From Streptosporangium subroseum (GTDB taxonomy: Bacteria > Actinomycetota > Actinomycetes > Streptosporangiales > Streptosporangiaceae), in contig NZ_FZOD01000012.1 in assembly GCF_900188345.1 (NCBI RefSeq), positions 124,001 to 188,000 of the forward strand: a stretch of DNA of 64,000 nucleotides, in the 5' to 3' direction. Made by a program: the position numbers and the translations under genes. Of the stretch, positions 35,243 through 43,607 are shown one piece after another. The stretch's first letter is position 1. The number at the start of each line of letters is the position of its first letter. Under the pieces are notes generated by a model. That model worked only from the letters and a program-made list of their open reading frames with translations. It searched no databases and was not told the origin of the DNA.

Positions 35243-36928
35243 ATGAGTCACCCGCACCCCGAGCTCGGGCCGCCGCCGGCGATGGCCGAGGGCGCACTGC
35301 GCATCGTCGCGCTGGGCGGTCTCGGCGAGATCGGCCGCAACATGGCGGTGTTCGAATACGACGGCCGCCTGCTGATCGTCGACTGCGGGGTACTGTTCCC
35401 CGAGCCCGACCAGCCCGGCATCGACCTGATCCTGCCCGACTTCGAATACATCCGGAATCGTCTGGACGACATCGAGGCCGTGGTGCTGACCCACGGGCAC
35501 GAGGACCACATCGGCGCCGTGCCGTACCTGCTCCGGGAACGTCGCAACATCCCGCTCGTGGGTTCGAAGCTGACGCTCGCGCTGATCGAGGCGAAGCTCA
35601 CCGAGCATCGCATCCAGCCGACCAAGCTTGAGGTCGTCGAGGGAGAGCGGCACCGGTTCGGGCCCTTCGAGTGCGAGTTCTTCGCGGTCAACCACTCGAT
35701 CCCGGACGCGCTGGCCGTCGCGATCAGGACGCCCGCGGGCATCGTGCTGCACACCGGCGACTTCCGGATGGATCAGCTGCCCAGCGACGGGCGACTGACC
35801 GACCTCGGCGGGTTCGCCCGGCTCGGGGCCGAGGGCGTCGACCTGTTGATGTCGGACTCGACCAACGCCGAGGTGCCGGGTTTCGTCACCAGCGAGCGGG
35901 AGATCGCGCCGGTCATCGACGAGGTGATCCGCACCGCGGAGAAGCGTGTGATCGTGGCGAGCTTCGCCTCCCACGTCCACCGCGTCCAGCAGGTCATGGA
36001 CGCCGCGGACCACCACGGCCGCAAGGTCGCGCTGGTCGGCCGCTCCATGGTGCGCAACATGGGCATCGCCCGTGATCTCGGCTACCTGAGGGTTCCGCCG
36101 GGTCTGATCATCGACCCGAAGGACCTCGAGGCCTATCCGCCGGAGGGCCTGGTGCTCATCTGCACCGGGTCGCAGGGCGAGCCGATGGCCGCGCTGTCGC
36201 GCATGGCCAACCGCGACCACCCGATCCGGGTCGCCGAGGGTGACACCGTGCTGCTGGCGTCGTCGCTGGTGCCCGGTAACGAGACCTCGGTCAACAACGT
36301 GATCAACGGACTGGTCCGCTGGGGCGCCCGCGTGGTGCACAAGGGCAACGCGAAGGTGCACGTCTCCGGCCACGCCGCCGCGGGCGAGCTGCTCTACCTG
36401 CTCAACGTGACCCGGCCGTCCAACTTCATGCCGGTGCACGGCGAGTGGCGGCACATGCGGGCGCACGCCAAGCTCGCCGCGCTGACCGGGGTGCCCGAGG
36501 ACCACATCGTGATCGCCGAGGACGGCGTCGTGGTGGATCTGTTCGACGGCCGCGCGAAGGTCGTGGGTGCGGTCCCCGCCGGTTACGTGTACGTGGACGG
36601 CACCTCGGTGGGCGACGTCACCGACTTCGCCCTGAAGGACCGTCGCATCCTGGGCGAGGAGGGCTTCATCTCCGTCGTCATCGTGGTCGACTCCGCCACC
36701 GGCAAGCTCGCCGGCGGTCCGGAGATCCACGCCAGGGGATCGGGCATCGACCCGTCGATGTTCGACGCGATCCTGCCGGAGGTCGAGAGGGCCCTGCAGG
36801 ACAACGCGGCCGACGGGGTGGTGGACGTCCAGCAGGTTCGCCGGGTGGTCCGCAGGACCGTCGGGCGCTGGGTGAGCGACACCTACCGTCGCCGCCCGAT
36901 GATCATCCCCGTGGTGATCGAGGTCTGA
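35243..36928 (+). CDS. rnj: Ribonuclease J
   Basis: A 561-residue metallo-beta-lactamase/beta-CASP nuclease that matures and degrades RNA by endo- and 5'-exonuclease action. The zinc motif VLTHGHEDHIGAVPYL is near residue 75, with GDFRMD, and the beta-CASP segments SFASHVHRVQQVMDAA and TGSQGEPMAALSRMA. The C-terminal domain is typical. ATG 35243 has GAAAGAGGTG upstream. The dapA-rnj pairing is conserved in actinobacteria. A hairpin terminator follows directly. Confidence 0.96.
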   Translation: MSHPHPELGPPPAMAEGALRIVALGGLGEIGRNMAVFEYDGRLLIVDCGVLFPEPDQPGIDLILPDFEYIRNRLDDIEAVVLTHGHEDHIGAVPYLLRERRNIPLVGSKLTLALIEAKLTEHRIQPTKLEVVEGERHRFGPFECEFFAVNHSIPDALAVAIRTPAGIVLHTGDFRMDQLPSDGRLTDLGGFARLGAEGVDLLMSDSTNAEVPGFVTSEREIAPVIDEVIRTAEKRVIVASFASHVHRVQQVMDAADHHGRKVALVGRSMVRNMGIARDLGYLRVPPGLIIDPKDLEAYPPEGLVLICTGSQGEPMAALSRMANRDHPIRVAEGDTVLLASSLVPGNETSVNNVINGLVRWGARVVHKGNAKVHVSGHAAAGELLYLLNVTRPSNFMPVHGEWRHMRAHAKLAALTGVPEDHIVIAEDGVVVDLFDGRAKVVGAVPAGYVYVDGTSVGDVTDFALKDRRILGEEGFISVVIVVDSATGKLAGGPEIHARGSGIDPSMFDAILPEVERALQDNAADGVVDVQQVRRVVRRTVGRWVSDTYRRRPMIIPVVIEV

Positions 36929-36934
36929 CACCTT

Positions 36935-36970
36935 CTCGCCGTGCGGCGGTTCCCATCGCCGCACGGCGAG
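36935..36970 (+). terminator. Terminator of rnj
   Basis: CTCGCCGTGCGGCG (36935-36948) and CGCCGCACGGCGAG (36957-36970) form a perfect 14-base-pair stem with an eight-base loop, seven bases after the rnj stop. The same sequence is part of the repeat array that continues to 37105. Confidence 0.75.
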
Positions 36971-37105
36971 GGTGCCGGCGATAAGAACCGCCGCGCGGTA
37001 AGGGCACCGCCGCTGGTCCTTGCCGCCGTACGGTGAGGACGCCGGTGATGTTTCTCACCGCCGTACGTCCGTCCTATCGCCGTGCGGCGAGGGCGTCGGT
37101 GATGG
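36951..37105 (-). repeat. Tandem repeat containing the 3' end of the 37 kb gene
   Basis: Three related units begin with TCC[CT][AT]T at 36951, 37017 and about 37072. Each includes a version of CGCCGTGCGGCGAGGGCGTC followed by GGTGATG. The third copy is the coding end of the minus-strand gene (it encodes ITDALAARR and the stop), so the other two look like degenerate reiterations of a gene terminus. Confidence 0.65.
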
Positions 37106-38171
37106 CGCGCAGGCGGCCGGCCGAGGCGAGGCCCCCGTGGTAGATGTGAAACTCCTCGGCGCCCGCACTCGCGTAGCGGTCCATCTCCTCGCGCATCCGG
37201 ACCGGGTCGGCCGGGCGCGGGGGCAGCGCGAGCACGTAGGCGCCGATACGCGTCCCGGGTGAGGCGAGGGCGCGCAGGCGGGCCAGCTTCTCCGCGGAGG
37301 GCTCGACGTCGCCCCAGCAACTGCCCACGAGCGTCCGCACCGGGTCCTTCGGTCCGGCCCAGGCGAACGAGCCCGTCGCCCAGGGGTCGGGGCTGGCGTG
37401 CAGGGTGACCGGGAGCGCGCCCGCCTCCGGGATGACCAGCCGCTGGAGCTCCTCGGACAGTCCGGTCCGCACCTCTCGTACGGCGGGCGCCAGGTCGCCC
37501 AGCGCGTCCTCGACCGAGTCCGGAGAGCCGTCCACCCCGGCCCGCACCAGCGGCGCGAGCCCCCACGGGTATCGCCCCGCGCAGGCCGCGCAGAAGCACA
37601 GGGAGAGCAGGTCGGCCTGGACCTGGCTCCAGTCGGCGCCGTCGGTCTTCTCGTGCGTGCCGCCGTGGCGGAAGCCCATCGGGCCGCACGCCTCCAGGAT
37701 CACCGCGTCCGGCTCGCCCAGCTCGACGATCTCTCTGACGAGCGTGCGGCAGTAGTCGGCGACATCGGGGTGAGAGGGGCAGAGCGCGTAGGGGTAGGTG
37801 TCGCCGAAGGCGTTGCGGACCGTCAGGTCGGGGTCGGCAGAGCCGAGGGGGGAGCTGTGCGTGAGCACCACCCAGGCGTGCACGGCCAGGCCCTCGGCCC
37901 GCAGTAGGTCCCGTGCCCGGATGAAGGCGTCGGGCGAGGTCCACGACGGGGTGGCGGGGACCAGCCGGCCGGTCCAGGCGGACGGGCGCACCGGCACGTA
38001 GCAGGCGGCACGCGCGTCGACGAGCCGATGCGTCGGATGGAACGGGGTGGCCGCCCGGACCGAGTGGTAGGAGGCCGCCAGCGCGACGGCGTCCACGCCC
38101 AGGGCCGCGAGCCGGGCGGGCGCGGCCGGGTCGCCGAGGACGTCCCAGGGATAGGCGTAGATCACATTCAT
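37074..38171 (-). CDS. TIM-barrel-like protein of unknown function in glucarate locus
   Basis: A 365-residue cytoplasmic protein that I do not recognise by name. Alternating hydrophobic strands (LGVDAVALAASYHSVRAATP, AVHAWVVLTHSSPLG, AVILEACGPMGFRHGG, RIGAYVLALPP) suggest a glycosidase-like TIM barrel. A CFCAACAGRYPWG motif near residue 190 has three closely spaced Cys and might bind a metal. It follows gudD and kdgD on the same strand and may act on a uronate-containing sugar, an inference from context only. Its 3' end is part of a tandem repeat. Confidence 0.65.
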   Translation of the reverse strand: MNVIYAYPWDVLGDPAAPARLAALGVDAVALAASYHSVRAATPFHPTHRLVDARAACYVPVRPSAWTGRLVPATPSWTSPDAFIRARDLLRAEGLAVHAWVVLTHSSPLGSADPDLTVRNAFGDTYPYALCPSHPDVADYCRTLVREIVELGEPDAVILEACGPMGFRHGGTHEKTDGADWSQVQADLLSLCFCAACAGRYPWGLAPLVRAGVDGSPDSVEDALGDLAPAVREVRTGLSEELQRLVIPEAGALPVTLHASPDPWATGSFAWAGPKDPVRTLVGSCWGDVEPSAEKLARLRALASPGTRIGAYVLALPPRPADPVRMREEMDRYASAGAEEFHIYHGGLASAGRLRAITDALAARR

Positions 38172-38236
38172 GTCGTGTCCTCACATGTTCGCCGTACGGC
38201 GATGCGGGTGATCCCTGCGATGCCGCACCGTCCGCC

Positions 38237-38441
38237 GTACCTGCCCCGAATTGGGGAGTGAGCACGGTCTCGGGCGGAGGAGATCATCCGACGTGCCGCT
38301 CCGGAGCGGGCACGGCGCAGGCGCAGGAGATAGCCCCGCCGTACCCGCTCCGGATCGGAGGACAGTTATGGCCGTGGGTGGAGGGGATTGTCCCGCCGTA
38401 CCCGTTCCGGAACGGGCACGGCCGTGGGCGCGGGAGATCAC
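38237..38441 (-). repeat. Four-copy tandem repeat reaching into the gudD stop codon
   Basis: Four imperfect units of 44-57 bases begin at 38237, 38293, 38341 and 38398. Each has a near-palindromic core (CCGCTCCGGAGCGG, CCGCTCCGGATCGG, CCGTTCCGGAACGG; weaker in the first), then GCACGG, a G-rich part and GATxxxCC. The fourth ends with GATCACC, which contains the gudD stop codon on the minus strand. The array fills most of the gap between gudD and the 37 kb gene. Confidence 0.75.
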
Positions 38442-39694
38442 CAGCGGGGTCTGGCCGCCGAGAAGGACGGGTCGAAACGGCGCATGTAGGAGGTGTCGTC
38501 GCGGGCGGTGACGCCACATTTGAGGTACTGCTCGTGCATCACGGCCAGCGCGTCGCGGTCCAGCTCTATCCCCAGGCCCGGTCCGGTGGGCACCGGCACG
38601 GCGCCGTCGACGAAACGCAGGGCGCCGGGGGCGACCACGTCCTGGCCGTCCTGCCAGGGGGTGTGGGTGTCACAGGAGTGGGCGAGGTTGGGGATCGTCG
38701 ACGCGAGGTGGGTCATCGCGGCGAGGCTGATGCCGAGATGGGAGTTGGAGTGCATGGACAGCTCGATGCCGAACGTCTCGCACAGCCGGGCGAGCTGGGT
38801 GGAGCGGACCAGGCCACCCCAGTAGTGGTGGTCGCAGAGCAGCACCCCGATCGCGCCGAGCCGGATGGCGGGTGGCAGGTGTTCGAAGGTGACCACGCAC
38901 ATGTTGGTGGCCAGGGGCATCGGCACCTCGGCCGCCACCTCGGCCATGGGGCCGATGTCGCCGGTCGGATCCTCCAGATACTCCAGCACTCCGCTCAGGG
39001 CCCGGCCCACCTCGATAGAGGTCTCCGGCGACCACATCGCGTTCGGGTCGAGGCGCAGGGGATGATTGGGAAAGGCGTCGCGCAGCGCGAGGGTGGCCTC
39101 GATCTCCTGCTCGGGAGGGAACACGCCCCCCTTGAGCTTGATCGACTGGAAACCGTACTCACCGATCAGCAGCCGGGCCTGCTCGACGAGGCCCGCCGGA
39201 TCCAGGGCGGCGCCGAAGCGGTCCGCGGGCTCGCCGGGATGCCCGGCCCACTTGTAGAACAGATACGCGCTGTACGGCACCGCGGACCGGATCGAGCCGC
39301 CGAGCAGGTCCGACACCGGGCGCCCGATGGCCTTTCCCCGGATGTCCAGGCAGGCGACCTCGAAGGGGGAGAAGACCCGGTCGACGCTCTTCTCCCTGGT
39401 CGCGACGCCCGTCAGCCCGTGCAGGTCGGTGACGGCCTCGCCGACCGAGGCGCTCACCCGCGCGTAGATCTCGTTGGTGGAGTGGACGTCCAGCCCGAGC
39501 AGTTCGCGGGCCGTGGCCCGGACCTTCTCCAGGTGGCCCAGGTCTCCGTAGGTCTCGCCGAGGCCGGTCAGTCCCTCGTCGGTGACGACCTCGACGATCG
39601 TGCGCAGCGCCCACGGCTCGTGCACGCCGGCGGCGTTGAGCAGGGGCGGGTCACGGAAGGCGACGGGGGTGACCCGGATCTCCTTGATCAGCAT
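38438..39694 (-). CDS. gudD: Glucarate dehydratase
   Basis: GudD dehydrates D-glucarate (or related aldarates) to 5-keto-4-deoxyglucarate. The 418-residue enolase-superfamily protein has the K-x-K acid/base motif in SIKLKGGVFPPEQE, the metal ligands in RLDPNAMWSPETS, and the glucarate-dehydratase signature MHSNSHLGISLAAMTHLA. It overlaps the upstream kdgD by seven bases, so the two are co-translated, and uronate dehydrogenase is encoded nearby. Its stop codon lies in a tandem repeat. Confidence 0.92.
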   Translation of the reverse strand: MLIKEIRVTPVAFRDPPLLNAAGVHEPWALRTIVEVVTDEGLTGLGETYGDLGHLEKVRATARELLGLDVHSTNEIYARVSASVGEAVTDLHGLTGVATREKSVDRVFSPFEVACLDIRGKAIGRPVSDLLGGSIRSAVPYSAYLFYKWAGHPGEPADRFGAALDPAGLVEQARLLIGEYGFQSIKLKGGVFPPEQEIEATLALRDAFPNHPLRLDPNAMWSPETSIEVGRALSGVLEYLEDPTGDIGPMAEVAAEVPMPLATNMCVVTFEHLPPAIRLGAIGVLLCDHHYWGGLVRSTQLARLCETFGIELSMHSNSHLGISLAAMTHLASTIPNLAHSCDTHTPWQDGQDVVAPGALRFVDGAVPVPTGPGLGIELDRDALAVMHEQYLKCGVTARDDTSYMRRFDPSFSAARPRW

Positions 39695-40593
39695 CCCGCG
39701 ATCTCCGTTCCGGCCGTGATCAGGCGTTCCAGCCGGGCGAGGTGCTCCGGGGTGGGGTCGGTGAGGGGGGCGCGGACGCCGCCCACGTCGAGGCCGCGCA
39801 GCCGTACCCCGGCCTTGACCAGGCCCACGGCGTATCCGGGGACCAGGTCGCGGAGCTCGACCAGCGGCAGGTAGAAGTCGGTGAGCAGCCGCTGGACGAG
39901 CTCGTCGTCGCCTCCCGTCACGGCCTTGTTGAAGGCCAGCGCGACCTCGGGGGCGAAGCAGAACACCGCACTGGAGTAGAGCGTGACGCCCAGGCCGCGG
40001 TAGGCGGGGACGGTCATCTCGGCCGTGGGCAGGCCGTTGAAGAAGGTGAACTCGCGGCTCGTCGTCCGCCGCACGGTCAGAATGATCCGCTGGAGCAGGT
40101 CGAGGTCGCCGAATCCGTCCTTGATGCCGATCACGCTGGGCATGTCCGCCAGCTCGGCCGCCGCGGCGGGGGTGAAGCGGGCGTTGCCCCGGTGGTAGAC
40201 GATGATCGGCAGGTCGGTGGTGGCGGCCACCTCGCGGACGTAGCGGACCAGACCGTCGGCCGGGGCGCCGACCAGATAGGGCGGCAGGAGCAGGAGGCCG
40301 TCGGCGCCGTTCGCGGCGGCGGCCTCGGCGCATGCCTGGGCGAAGGGCAGCGCGCCGCCCGCCCCGGCGAACACGGGCACCCGGCCGGCGGCGGTCGTGG
40401 TGGTGACGGAGACGACGCGGGCGTACTCGTCGAGGCTCAGGGCGTGGAACTCGCCGGTGCCACAGGCGGTGAAAACACCTCCGGCCCCGGCTTCGACCCC
40501 TCGGCCGACATGTTTGGCGAGCACCTCCTCCGCCACGTCGCCGTCGGCCCCGAAGGGCGTCACAGGAAAGAAGAGAACACCATTGAGACGCAT
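39688..40593 (-). CDS. kdgD: 5-dehydro-4-deoxyglucarate dehydratase
   Basis: This 301-residue DapA-superfamily enzyme dehydrates and decarboxylates 5-keto-4-deoxyglucarate to 2-oxoglutarate semialdehyde. Signatures are GGVFTACGTGEFHALSLDEY near residue 38, the Tyr in LPIIVYHRGNARFTP, and the Schiff-base Lys in SVIGIKDGFGDLDLL. It lies directly before gudD with a seven-base overlap. No 2-oxoglutarate semialdehyde dehydrogenase is in this operon; the aldehyde dehydrogenase at 27.5 kb is a remote candidate only. Confidence 0.93.
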   Translation of the reverse strand: MRLNGVLFFPVTPFGADGDVAEEVLAKHVGRGVEAGAGGVFTACGTGEFHALSLDEYARVVSVTTTTAAGRVPVFAGAGGALPFAQACAEAAAANGADGLLLLPPYLVGAPADGLVRYVREVAATTDLPIIVYHRGNARFTPAAAAELADMPSVIGIKDGFGDLDLLQRIILTVRRTTSREFTFFNGLPTAEMTVPAYRGLGVTLYSSAVFCFAPEVALAFNKAVTGGDDELVQRLLTDFYLPLVELRDLVPGYAVGLVKAGVRLRGLDVGGVRAPLTDPTPEHLARLERLITAGTEIAGC

Positions 40594-40712
40594 GTCCCAC
40601 CCTTGTCATCGCGGTCGTTCACTTGTTTCGCCCACCGGGAGGAAGCGGGAAGGCCGAGGCCGACGCTTCCGGGCACGCTCATGCCCGATCCCGGCGGGGA
40701 GAGGTCAGGGAG

Positions 40713-40857
40713 AAGGTCACCCGGTGGGGGGAGTCCGGGAGACGGGAAGCGGTCACCCGCCGGGAGGAGGTCGAGGGACGAGGAGAGGTCCTCCGGCGGG
40801 AAGAGGCCGGGGGACGGGGAAAGGCCGGGGGAGAGGTCGCCCGGTGGAAGAAGGTCA
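40713..40857 (-). repeat. Tandem repeat reaching into the 41 kb iclR stop codon
   Basis: Degenerate units of roughly 37-48 bases start with GGTCxCCCGGxGGG near 40714, 40751, 40788 and 40836. The last ends in AAGGTCAG, which holds the minus-strand stop codon of the IclR gene (40855-40857). The array lies between that gene and kdgD. Confidence 0.65.
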
Positions 40858-41616
40858 GCGGATACCCTCGCGGCGCAGCGTGGCGGAGAGCTTGCGCGTG
40901 TGCCTGACCACCGCTTCGGTGATCTTCTCGACCTCGCCGGGTGGCAGGTCGGAGGGCATGGAGCAGCTGATCGCGTCGGTGGCCGGGATGCGGTAGTCCA
41001 CCGCGCAGGCCACGCAGGCCACGCCCGGGGTGCCCTGCTCGTGCTCGAAGGCCCAGCCGCGCGTGCGCACCCGGTCCAGCTCGGCGGTGAGCACGGCGAG
41101 GTCGACGATCGTGTTGTCGGTGATCGGGGAAAGAGGACTGGGCAGCAGCGCGGCCACCTCGTCGTCGGTGAGCTCCGCCAGCAGGACCTGGCCGAGCGCG
41201 GTCACGTGGGCGGGAAGGCGCCGTCCGACACGCGGGATGACGTGGTGCACCTCGCGGGACTCGCGACTGGCCAGGTAGAGCACATGTGCGTCGTCGCGAC
41301 GGGCGAAGTGCACGGTGCGCCCGATCTCGGCACGCAGGTCCTCCAGGGTCTCCTGCGCCAGCGGCAGCGCGGGATCCTTGTCCAGGTAGGCGGTGCCGGT
41401 GAGCAGCGCGTGCGGGCCGATGCCGTACGCGGAGCGGACCTCGTCCGCCTCGATCCACTTCAGCTCCAGGAGCGTGCGCATCAGGGCGTGCAGGCTGCTG
41501 CGTGGATAGCCCACGCGCTGCTGCAGCTCGGACAGGTTGAGCTTCACCGGTGAGGCGGCCAGGGTCTCCAGGATCCGGACCGCCCGCTCCGCGGACTTGA
41601 CCAGCGACGGCTCCAT
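40855..41616 (-). CDS. IclR-family regulator of the glucarate/uronate locus
   Basis: A 253-residue IclR regulator from ATG 41616 (MEPSLVKSAERAVRILETLA), chosen because ACGGAG lies about 12 bases upstream and this is the normal family start; the frame is open to 41670. The winged helix is KLNLSELQQRVGYPRSSLHA, and the ligand domain includes RLPAHVTALGQVLLAELTD and EQGTPGVACVACAVDY. It sits between kdgD and the ABC importer genes and probably controls the locus. TGGATG-type inverted repeats lie upstream (41661-41683). Confidence 0.88.
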   Translation of the reverse strand: MEPSLVKSAERAVRILETLAASPVKLNLSELQQRVGYPRSSLHALMRTLLELKWIEADEVRSAYGIGPHALLTGTAYLDKDPALPLAQETLEDLRAEIGRTVHFARRDDAHVLYLASRESREVHHVIPRVGRRLPAHVTALGQVLLAELTDDEVAALLPSPLSPITDNTIVDLAVLTAELDRVRTRGWAFEHEQGTPGVACVACAVDYRIPATDAISCSMPSDLPPGEVEKITEAVVRHTRKLSATLRREGIR

Positions 41617-41660
41617 GCGGGTCCCATCTCCGTGGACGTGTGCCATGGCGGTCAGGATAT

Positions 41661-41683
41661 TGGATGCCATCCATATACATGGA
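41661..41683. promoter_or_regulatory. Overlapping inverted repeats upstream of iclR (TGGATG type)
   Basis: TGGATG-C-CATCCA (41661-41673) is a perfect palindrome and overlaps TCCAT-ATAC-ATGGA (41670-41683). The half-site TGGATG recurs four times in the importer/udh divergent promoter region, so this is a good candidate IclR operator. Confidence 0.5.
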
Positions 41684-41830
41684 CACGCACGTGGACGAGT
41701 GTGCGGACGGAAGCATGAACGGGTGCGTGGACGGATGCGTGGATGAGTGCGTGAGCGAGGACGCGGACGGGCATGCGGGTGAGGCCCCGGACAGGCATGC
41801 GGGTGAGGACGCGGGTGGGAGCGGACGCAT
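41684..41830 (+). repeat. 12-base minisatellite between iclR and ABC permease
   Basis: About ten imperfect copies of a 12-base unit (consensus GTGCGTGGACGG) run through this gap. They include two longer copies of GGCATGCGGGTGAGG, and end just before the permease stop codon (41839-41841). No gene is present. Confidence 0.7.
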
Positions 41831-41838
41831 GAGGCTCC

Positions 41839-42699
41839 CTAACCCTTGATGGCGCCGCTGGTCAGGCCGCGCATGAACTGCCGCTGGAAGATCAGGAACG
41901 CGATGATCGACGGCAGCAGCGCCAGCAGGGACGCCGCGAGCAGCACGCCGATGCCGGACTCCTCGTCCGCGCGCAGCGATCTCAGCGCGATCGGCAGCGT
42001 CCACTGGCTCGACTCCGTGGCCACGATCAGCGGAAGCAGGTACTGGTCCCAGATCATCGTGAAACCGAACACGCCGATCACACCGAGCGCGGGCCTGCAC
42101 AGCGGCAGGATGATCGTGAAGAACGTCCGCAGCTCGCCCGCCCCGTCGATGTGCGCGGCCTCCTCCAGCTCGACCGGCACCTCCTTCATGAACTCGGTCA
42201 TGACCAGGATGGAGAAGCCCCAGGCGCCGACCGGCAGGATCATCCCCGCGTAGGAGCCGATCAAGTCGAGATGGAACGGGGGCACGTCGGCCAGCACCAC
42301 CGAGAGCGGGATGATGATGACCTCCTCGGGGAGCATCATCGTGGCCAGCATGATCAGCAGCACGATGGTCATGCCCCTGAATTTCTTGCGCGCCAGGGAG
42401 TAGGCGGCGAAGACGCTGACCAGCATCTGCAGCAGCAGTCCGAACCCGACCACCACGAAGGAGTTGAGCAGGTAGCCGTAGACGCCCATCTCGCCGGCCC
42501 GGAAGAAGTTCTTCAGGGTGAAGCCGTCCGGCACTATCGAGAAGCCGGTCGGGTCGAGCGTCTCGCCGAAGGCGCTGACCAGCAGCCCCACCAGCGGCCC
42601 GGTGAAGACGATGACCATGCCCCCGTAAAGCACCGTCTTCACGATGATCGCGAGCGGTCCGCGCCTGTCCTCCAGGCCGAGTGCGGTGTCGAGTCTCAT
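41839..42699 (-). CDS. ABC sugar transporter permease (MalG type)
   Basis: A 286-residue inner membrane permease with six predicted helices. The CUT1 EAA loop is EEAAHIDGAGELRTFFTIIL and the next segment PLCRPALGVIGVFGF. The first helix is KTVLYGGMVIVFTGPLVGLL. It pairs with the MalF-type permease encoded immediately upstream (four-base overlap at 42696-42699). No ATPase gene is present; actinomycete CUT1 importers often share a distant MsiK-type ATPase. Likely cargo is a uronate, aldarate or oligosaccharide, judged from the locus. Confidence 0.9.
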   Translation of the reverse strand: MRLDTALGLEDRRGPLAIIVKTVLYGGMVIVFTGPLVGLLVSAFGETLDPTGFSIVPDGFTLKNFFRAGEMGVYGYLLNSFVVVGFGLLLQMLVSVFAAYSLARKKFRGMTIVLLIMLATMMLPEEVIIIPLSVVLADVPPFHLDLIGSYAGMILPVGAWGFSILVMTEFMKEVPVELEEAAHIDGAGELRTFFTIILPLCRPALGVIGVFGFTMIWDQYLLPLIVATESSQWTLPIALRSLRADEESGIGVLLAASLLALLPSIIAFLIFQRQFMRGLTSGAIKG

Positions 42700-43607
42700 T
42701 TCGGCTGCCTCCTGCGCAGGAACTGGACCAGCAGGGTCAGCAGCAGCGTGGCGACGAACAGCACGATCGATCCCGCGGCCGCGACCCCGAGATCGCCTCG
42801 TTGCAGGCCGAGCTTGTAGATCAGTGTCATCAGCACCTCGCTGGAGCCGTTGGGCCCGCCGTTGGTGAGGACGTAGACCTCGACGAACACCCGCAGGCCC
42901 CGGATGGCGGCCAGGGTGAACAGGATCCAGAACACCGGGCGCAGCGCCGGCAGCGTCACGTGCCGCAGCCGCCGCCAGGTGGACGCGCCGTCCACCGCCG
43001 CGGCCTCGTACAGCGTGCGGTCCACCCCGACCAGCCCGGCAAGGAAGATCATCATGTCGTACGGCGTGCCGCGCCAGATGCCCATTCCCATGATCGACAG
43101 CAGGGAGGAGTCCTCGCTGGCCAGGAACGGCTGCGGGCCGATGCCCAGCCAGCCGATGATGGTGTTGAGCATTCCCGTGTCGCCCGGGTGATACATGATC
43201 CGCCAGACCTCGGCGACCGCGGCCATCGTCGTCACCACGGGCAAGAACGCCGCGGTCCTGACGAACCACAGATACCGGGCCTTGCCCTCGATGAGGAGCG
43301 CGAGCAGCAGGCCCAGGACGAGTGAGCCGACCGTGGTCCCCAGCGCCAGCGCCGTGCTGTGCCACATGGCGCTGACGAACGCGCCGTCGGACAGGATCGT
43401 GCGGTAGTTGTCCGTGCCCACCCACTCGTCGCCGAGATACGGGCGAACCTCGAAGAAGCTCATCCGCAGGCCCTCGAACATGGGGATGAACTTGAAGTAG
43501 AGGAACAGCAGCAGCGCGGGGGCGAGGAAGAGCCAGGCGGTCAGAGTCCCGGACCGACGCCCCGGCCCCTGCCGGGGCGTCGGTCCGGACGGAAGAGTCG
43601 TGGTCAT
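42696..43607 (-). CDS. ABC sugar transporter permease (MalF type)
   Basis: A 303-residue permease. The N-terminal helix TAWLFLAPALLLFLYFKFIP and the CUT1 EAA loop YEAAAVDGASTWRRLRHVTL are clear, with six predicted helices in total. Its ATG overlaps the stop of the binding-protein gene (ATGA at 43604-43607) and its stop overlaps the MalG-type gene. With the lipoprotein it forms a standard carbohydrate importer lacking its own ATPase. Confidence 0.9.
   Translation of the reverse strand: MTTTLPSGPTPRQGPGRRSGTLTAWLFLAPALLLFLYFKFIPMFEGLRMSFFEVRPYLGDEWVGTDNYRTILSDGAFVSAMWHSTALALGTTVGSLVLGLLLALLIEGKARYLWFVRTAAFLPVVTTMAAVAEVWRIMYHPGDTGMLNTIIGWLGIGPQPFLASEDSSLLSIMGMGIWRGTPYDMMIFLAGLVGVDRTLYEAAAVDGASTWRRLRHVTLPALRPVFWILFTLAAIRGLRVFVEVYVLTNGGPNGSSEVLMTLIYKLGLQRGDLGVAAAGSIVLFVATLLLTLLVQFLRRRQPK

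Noticed and set aside
34088..36964. Minus-strand open frame of over 950 codons opposite dapA and rnj
   Set aside because: It mirrors the codon-position GC bias of the two plus-strand genes, has no ribosome site and no recognisable motif.
38438..40593. Fusion of gudD and kdgD into one long protein
   Set aside because: The frame of gudD happens to stay open upstream through kdgD, but kdgD is clearly encoded in another frame and gudD has its own start at 39694.
38237..41830. Possible CRISPR array from the regularly spaced repeats
   Set aside because: Units are degenerate and directly adjoining, with no constant repeat separated by unique spacers, and no cas genes are present.
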